DNA from: Bacteroidales bacterium
Lineage (GTDB): Bacteria > Bacteroidota > Bacteroidia > Bacteroidales > Muribaculaceae
Assembly: GCA_020860515.1 (NCBI GenBank)
Contig: JAJBUG010000081.1
Location: 1 to 34,442, forward strand
Direction of reading: 5' to 3'
DNA: 34,442 nucleotides
Position 1 is the first letter of the stretch, and every line of letters begins with the position of its first letter. Shown one piece after another: positions 31,154 to 34,442 of the stretch. Made by a program: the position numbers and the translations under genes. The notes under the pieces were generated by a model that saw nothing but the letters and a program-made list of their open reading frames with translations, made no database searches and was not told the DNA's origin.

Positions 31154-32716
31154 TCACTTTAGCAGGTCATATTCTTCACTATATTCACCATAGCGGCTTA
31201 CCACATCGTTTAGAAGGAAGGCAGAGAATTCTTCACTATCTTTCCCATATTCCTTGATTATAAGTTCTCGTTTGGTTTTCATTAGGTCTAATGGCGAAAA
31301 AATTTTGTAATCCCAGGCATAACCGCTTTTACTCATGCCATCAAAAGCACGCATTACAGTATTATAGAAGAAATTAAAATCAGCTTCCGCTATGTCAGTT
31401 CCCCATGCATCCAAAATGCCTTTTGAAAGTGTAACATATTCCTTATTCGTATAGATTTTCTTTTGGAATTGAATATATTCATCAGAATCATCATCTATTC
31501 TTACAGATTTAGCTAACTGGATAAGTAAAGGAGATTTTTCTCCTTGTTGATTTCTAATATTTATGGCAATATTATTAATTTCTTCTGAAAAGTTCTTAGC
31601 TTTGGCTCTTTTGCTAGCACAACAATAGTAGTCAAGCAAAGTAAAATAACTATCAATAAATTCTTTATGGTCTTGATTGTTTAAATCTAATTTTGACATT
31701 ATATTACTCATCAATTGGATATCTTCAGATCTAAATTGATTATCTCTATCAGGTGATCCATATCCTGCTATGGCTTGAATACAAGAAGGACTTGCTACAA
31801 CCTTCTCTATGCTAAAGTCGGGGCTCATTATGATAGATTTTCTTAAAGTATCTCTTTCGTTAAAATAATATTTTCTGTCTGTAGTATTTTTGAGAGTATT
31901 ACAAGCAAAAGCTTTTTCGTCTAATGAAGCTTCAGGTGTTTTAATGTAATCCATTATCATTTGAACATTTCCATGGGCACCAACTTCCGCGGTTAAGGTA
32001 TAACAATTTATATAAAACAAGAGCTTAGGATCTTTCACTTGGTGTAAGGTATATAGAATTGCTTTTCTGTTTAGGAAATCATTGTCCTTCTCAGCAAATC
32101 CCGGAGTATAAACTTGGGTCATAAACTTTGGATCTTTTGAAAATCCAAAACTTAACATTTCGGAGAAAAGAGGTAAGATTTCATCTATTTCATATTGTTC
32201 GCCGTATTGATTATACATTTTTTGAATTAGAGCACATTGTTCTTTGGCAACATTTATATAATTATCTTCCCAATTAGGGAACTTGTCTCCAAGAGAGAAG
32301 GTCTTGTCATGGGTTTCTTTGTATTCTTGTACCAATGGATTTGTATAAGAATTGATGATTATATAGGGGGAGGGTACACTTGTGTTAATCATACCTTCTT
32401 CATCAGTAGTATACATCATAATAGAGTCCTTGTTAAAGAAGGACTCAATCAACTTACTTATTCCACCATAAAAACATTCTTTTTTATCTTTATAAATATA
32501 TAGGGTGGCGTTGCTTGGAGCGTTAAGTGTGAATTCTCCTTTTGCATCTGAGGTTGCAATAGTCTGGCTTTTATAGACTATTTCAACGCCTTTGATGGGC
32601 TTGTCTTTTTCAGAATATACGGTCCCTGAAATACAGCATTCAGGTTTTGAGTTGGCTGCCATCAGGGCCACACTCGCTCCAACCACTAAGATTAGAAGTG
32701 TAAGAAATCTTTTCAT
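31154..32716 (-). CDS. Secreted helical protein with carboxypeptidase-regulatory-like domain
   Basis: 520-residue exported protein (signal peptide 1-20). Residues 28-77 form a carboxypeptidase-regulatory-like beta domain (CISGTVYSEKDKPIKGVEIV ... ATSDAKGEFTL), common on Bacteroidetes envelope proteins. The rest is mostly helical without a recognised family; YYCCASKRAKAKNFSEEIN near the middle is shared with the next gene. The last 57 residues, ending SRYGEYSEEYDLLK, are the same as in the paralogue at 32803-34089 except for four positions, while the bodies differ strongly. It ends three bases before the CHAT gene, so it is co-translated with it. It may be a scaffold or substrate of that protease (inference). 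Confidence 0.7.
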   Translation of the reverse strand: MKRFLTLLILVVGASVALMAANSKPECCISGTVYSEKDKPIKGVEIVYKSQTIATSDAKGEFTLNAPSNATLYIYKDKKECFYGGISKLIESFFNKDSIMMYTTDEEGMINTSVPSPYIIINSYTNPLVQEYKETHDKTFSLGDKFPNWEDNYINVAKEQCALIQKMYNQYGEQYEIDEILPLFSEMLSFGFSKDPKFMTQVYTPGFAEKDNDFLNRKAILYTLHQVKDPKLLFYINCYTLTAEVGAHGNVQMIMDYIKTPEASLDEKAFACNTLKNTTDRKYYFNERDTLRKSIIMSPDFSIEKVVASPSCIQAIAGYGSPDRDNQFRSEDIQLMSNIMSKLDLNNQDHKEFIDSYFTLLDYYCCASKRAKAKNFSEEINNIAINIRNQQGEKSPLLIQLAKSVRIDDDSDEYIQFQKKIYTNKEYVTLSKGILDAWGTDIAEADFNFFYNTVMRAFDGMSKSGYAWDYKIFSPLDLMKTKRELIIKEYGKDSEEFSAFLLNDVVSRYGEYSEEYDLLK

Positions 32717-32802
32717 TTTTCTATTGGTTTAGAAGACTTTTCTTTTACAGTAACATTTGTCAACATTAGTGGAAATTCAGAGAATAACCTTTTTTACATT
32801 AT

Positions 32803-34089
32803 TTATTTTAATAAATCGTATTCTTCACTATATTCTCCATAACGGCTTATCACATCATTAAGTAGGAAAGCGGAAAACTCTTCACTGTCTTTACCATATT
32901 CATTTATTATAATCTCACGTTTCATTTTCATTAGGTCAAGAGGAGAAAATATTTTATAATCCCACGCATAGCCGCTTTTGCTTAATTCGTCAAAGGATCT
33001 GATAGTTGTATCGTAAAGAAATAGGAAATCATCCCATAATAAATTTTTTCCATTGTTATCTAAAATGTTCTTTGTTAATAAAATATAATCCTTATTTGGA
33101 TAGATTCTCTTTTGGCGTTTATTATATATTTCTTCATCTATATAATATCTTGTTTCATATGCAATATCTATTAATATCGTGGATCCCTTGCCTTGAAGAT
33201 TCTGTATATGTGATATAATACCGTTTATATTTTCAGAGAAATTTTTTGCAGGGAGATCTCTATCATTCGTTTTACAACAATAGAAATATAACCGGTCAAG
33301 ATAGGAATCTATAAATCTTGAATTCTCAGTATTATTCAAATCAATTTTTGACATAAGATTGCTGAGAATTTCAAACTCATTAATATTTTTGATCCAAGGA
33401 AATGATAAAGCATTAATATATCTTTGGTTAGATAATACTTTTTCTAGACTAAATTCTGGATCGCATAAGATATCAGAGATAAGCTTTGTTATTTCCTTAT
33501 AGTTATTAGTAACTTTAGTTATCCAATAATCTTGTACCATTGTGTTACAAGCATAAACTTTGTCATCCAAGGAGGCATTCCCAGATTCAACATATTCCAT
33601 TATTTCCTTTAGCCGATCACAATAATAATTTGATGGTTTATAAAGAAAATAACAATCTATATAGAATTTAATTTTCGGAGTTTTAATTTGGTTTAGTACG
33701 AATTCTACGCCTTCACCCAACCCATTGTCTTCCAATAGATACAAGAAATCATCATTTTTGGTAAGGCCAAAGTTTAACATCTCTGTAAATAGAGGAATAA
33801 TATTCTCAATAGCCGATAAATTGGTAGAATCATATATATCATTATTAATACGGTTACATTGTTCTTTCGCAAGAATGATGAAATTCTTTTCCCAGTTTTG
33901 AAATTTGTCTCCTTTGGCAAAAGTGTTGTTATGAATTTTAACAAATTCTTTTGTTGTTGGATAAAGAATATCTTCATTAGAACTGAAATTGCTTACAATA
34001 TTTCCACTGTTTGAAGAAACCAAAGTCATTGCCGTTATTGTGGAAATTGTATTAAAGGTGAGGATTAAAAGTAAGATATATTTTTTCAT
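32803..34089 (-). CDS. Secreted helical protein, paralogue of the next gene
   Basis: 428-residue exported protein (signal peptide about 1-20, ending ITAM). It lacks the beta domain of its neighbour at 31154-32716 but shares its order of conserved blocks: GDKFQNWEKNFIILAKEQC, IIPLFTEMLNFG, ASLDDKVYACNT, FYCCKTN...AKNFSENIN and the C-terminal 57 residues (SGYAWDYKIFSPLDLMK ... SRYGEYSEEYDLLK, 53 identical). The tail DNA differs at roughly 30 of 171 bases, mostly silent, so selection rather than recent copying keeps the tail constant. No family is recognised. The gap to the next gene is 86 bases without a visible promoter. Confidence 0.65.
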   Translation of the reverse strand: MKKYILLLILTFNTISTITAMTLVSSNSGNIVSNFSSNEDILYPTTKEFVKIHNNTFAKGDKFQNWEKNFIILAKEQCNRINNDIYDSTNLSAIENIIPLFTEMLNFGLTKNDDFLYLLEDNGLGEGVEFVLNQIKTPKIKFYIDCYFLYKPSNYYCDRLKEIMEYVESGNASLDDKVYACNTMVQDYWITKVTNNYKEITKLISDILCDPEFSLEKVLSNQRYINALSFPWIKNINEFEILSNLMSKIDLNNTENSRFIDSYLDRLYFYCCKTNDRDLPAKNFSENINGIISHIQNLQGKGSTILIDIAYETRYYIDEEIYNKRQKRIYPNKDYILLTKNILDNNGKNLLWDDFLFLYDTTIRSFDELSKSGYAWDYKIFSPLDLMKMKREIIINEYGKDSEEFSAFLLNDVISRYGEYSEEYDLLK

Positions 34090-34140
34090 TATTACTATTT
34101 TATTAAGTTTCTAGTTCTTAGATAATTTTTATTTAGAGTA

Positions 34141-34442
34141 TTATTTCTTCTCTTTTATTTGATTCATTCTGTTAATGAAATTATGAAAAGTTTGCCAGCA
34201 TGGTTCCTTATAATCCTTTATTAATCCTTCTTTTTTAGAAATTTCCAAGGCATAAAAGGCAAACATGTCATGGACCACTTCTTCTTCAATTCGTTCGGAC
34301 ATTATTGCATATTCTAATTCTTCGAAGAAACGAAGAAAAAGTTCAAACTCATTATCAGTGGGGTGAATAGATAAAACTTCGTTATTTAATAGAGTGTCAA
34401 ATATTTTGTAAAGAAATTTAAGCGGATTTAGACAGCACTTCC
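34141..34442 (-). CDS. Partial gene, C-terminal part, unknown protein
   Basis: An open minus-strand frame entering from the right edge and ending with TAA at 34141-34143; 100 codons including the stop are inside. The visible part is helical and charged (FDTLLNNEVLSIHPTDNEF, EEVVHDMFAFYALEIS, WQTFHNFINRMNQIKEKK). No family is recognised. The N-terminus is outside the window. It lies 51 bases before the next gene in the same direction and may belong to the same operon. Confidence 0.6.
   Translation of the reverse strand, partial: KCCLNPLKFLYKIFDTLLNNEVLSIHPTDNEFELFLRFFEELEYAIMSERIEEEVVHDMFAFYALEISKKEGLIKDYKEPCWQTFHNFINRMNQIKEKK

Overview
The window is chromosomal DNA of a Bacteroidales bacterium, probably a gut lineage near Muribaculaceae or Prevotella (family-level placement is inference). 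Upstream of most transcription units sits the Bacteroidetes promoter, a -33 TTG/TTTG followed 19-21 bases later by a -7 TAnnTTTG, and Shine-Dalgarno sequences are mostly absent. The proteins fit this: a TonB-dependent receptor with a surface lipoprotein, a DUF6377 regulator, a secreted protein with a Por-type C-terminal tail, and AAA-ATPase_like/PDDEXK_9 proteins.

Layout. 1-256: palindromic REP-like repeats and a 7-bp microsatellite. 246-6029 (minus): aspS; a UPF0158 protein with its own promoter and terminator; a GRP-type sugar permease with ribokinase; a secreted class A acid phosphatase. 6341-11705 (plus): an iron-type alcohol dehydrogenase, a large perfect palindrome, then a TonB-dependent receptor overlapping a surface lipoprotein gene. 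11488-18446: a segmental duplication. Two copies of an AAA/PD-(D/E)XK protein (about 94% identical) are each preceded by the same lipoprotein 3' end and each followed by a DnaQ-type exonuclease gene, full in the right copy and truncated in the left. The left copy holds a DUF4143 ATPase and a six-unit 32-bp palindromic array; the right holds an AIM24-family gene. 18605-20537: a bPH_4 membrane protein, a secreted repeat protein behind an operator-like hairpin, and tRNA-Glu(CTC). 20493-21001 has no gene but a possible small RNA. 21002-24465: a DUF6377 regulator with a probably leaderless promoter, rpmH, rplS, and a CPBP membrane protease behind a heptamer repeat.

24489-34442 (minus) is the most unusual part: ten tightly packed genes, plus one cut by the window edge. 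In transcription order: the partial gene; two paralogous secreted helical proteins sharing a nearly invariant C-terminal tail; an exported CHAT (caspase-like) protein with intact His/Cys; a CHASE2 membrane sensor with no output domain; a small exported FecR-like protein; an SPFH-GYF_2 protein; a small integral membrane protein; two zinc-ribbon proteins; and, past a hairpin, a small exported protein. Several junctions overlap by 1-4 bases, so many products are translationally coupled. The layout suggests an envelope-facing sensing and proteolysis module joined to a YdjGHI-like membrane-stress module. That function is inferred from domains and gene order only.
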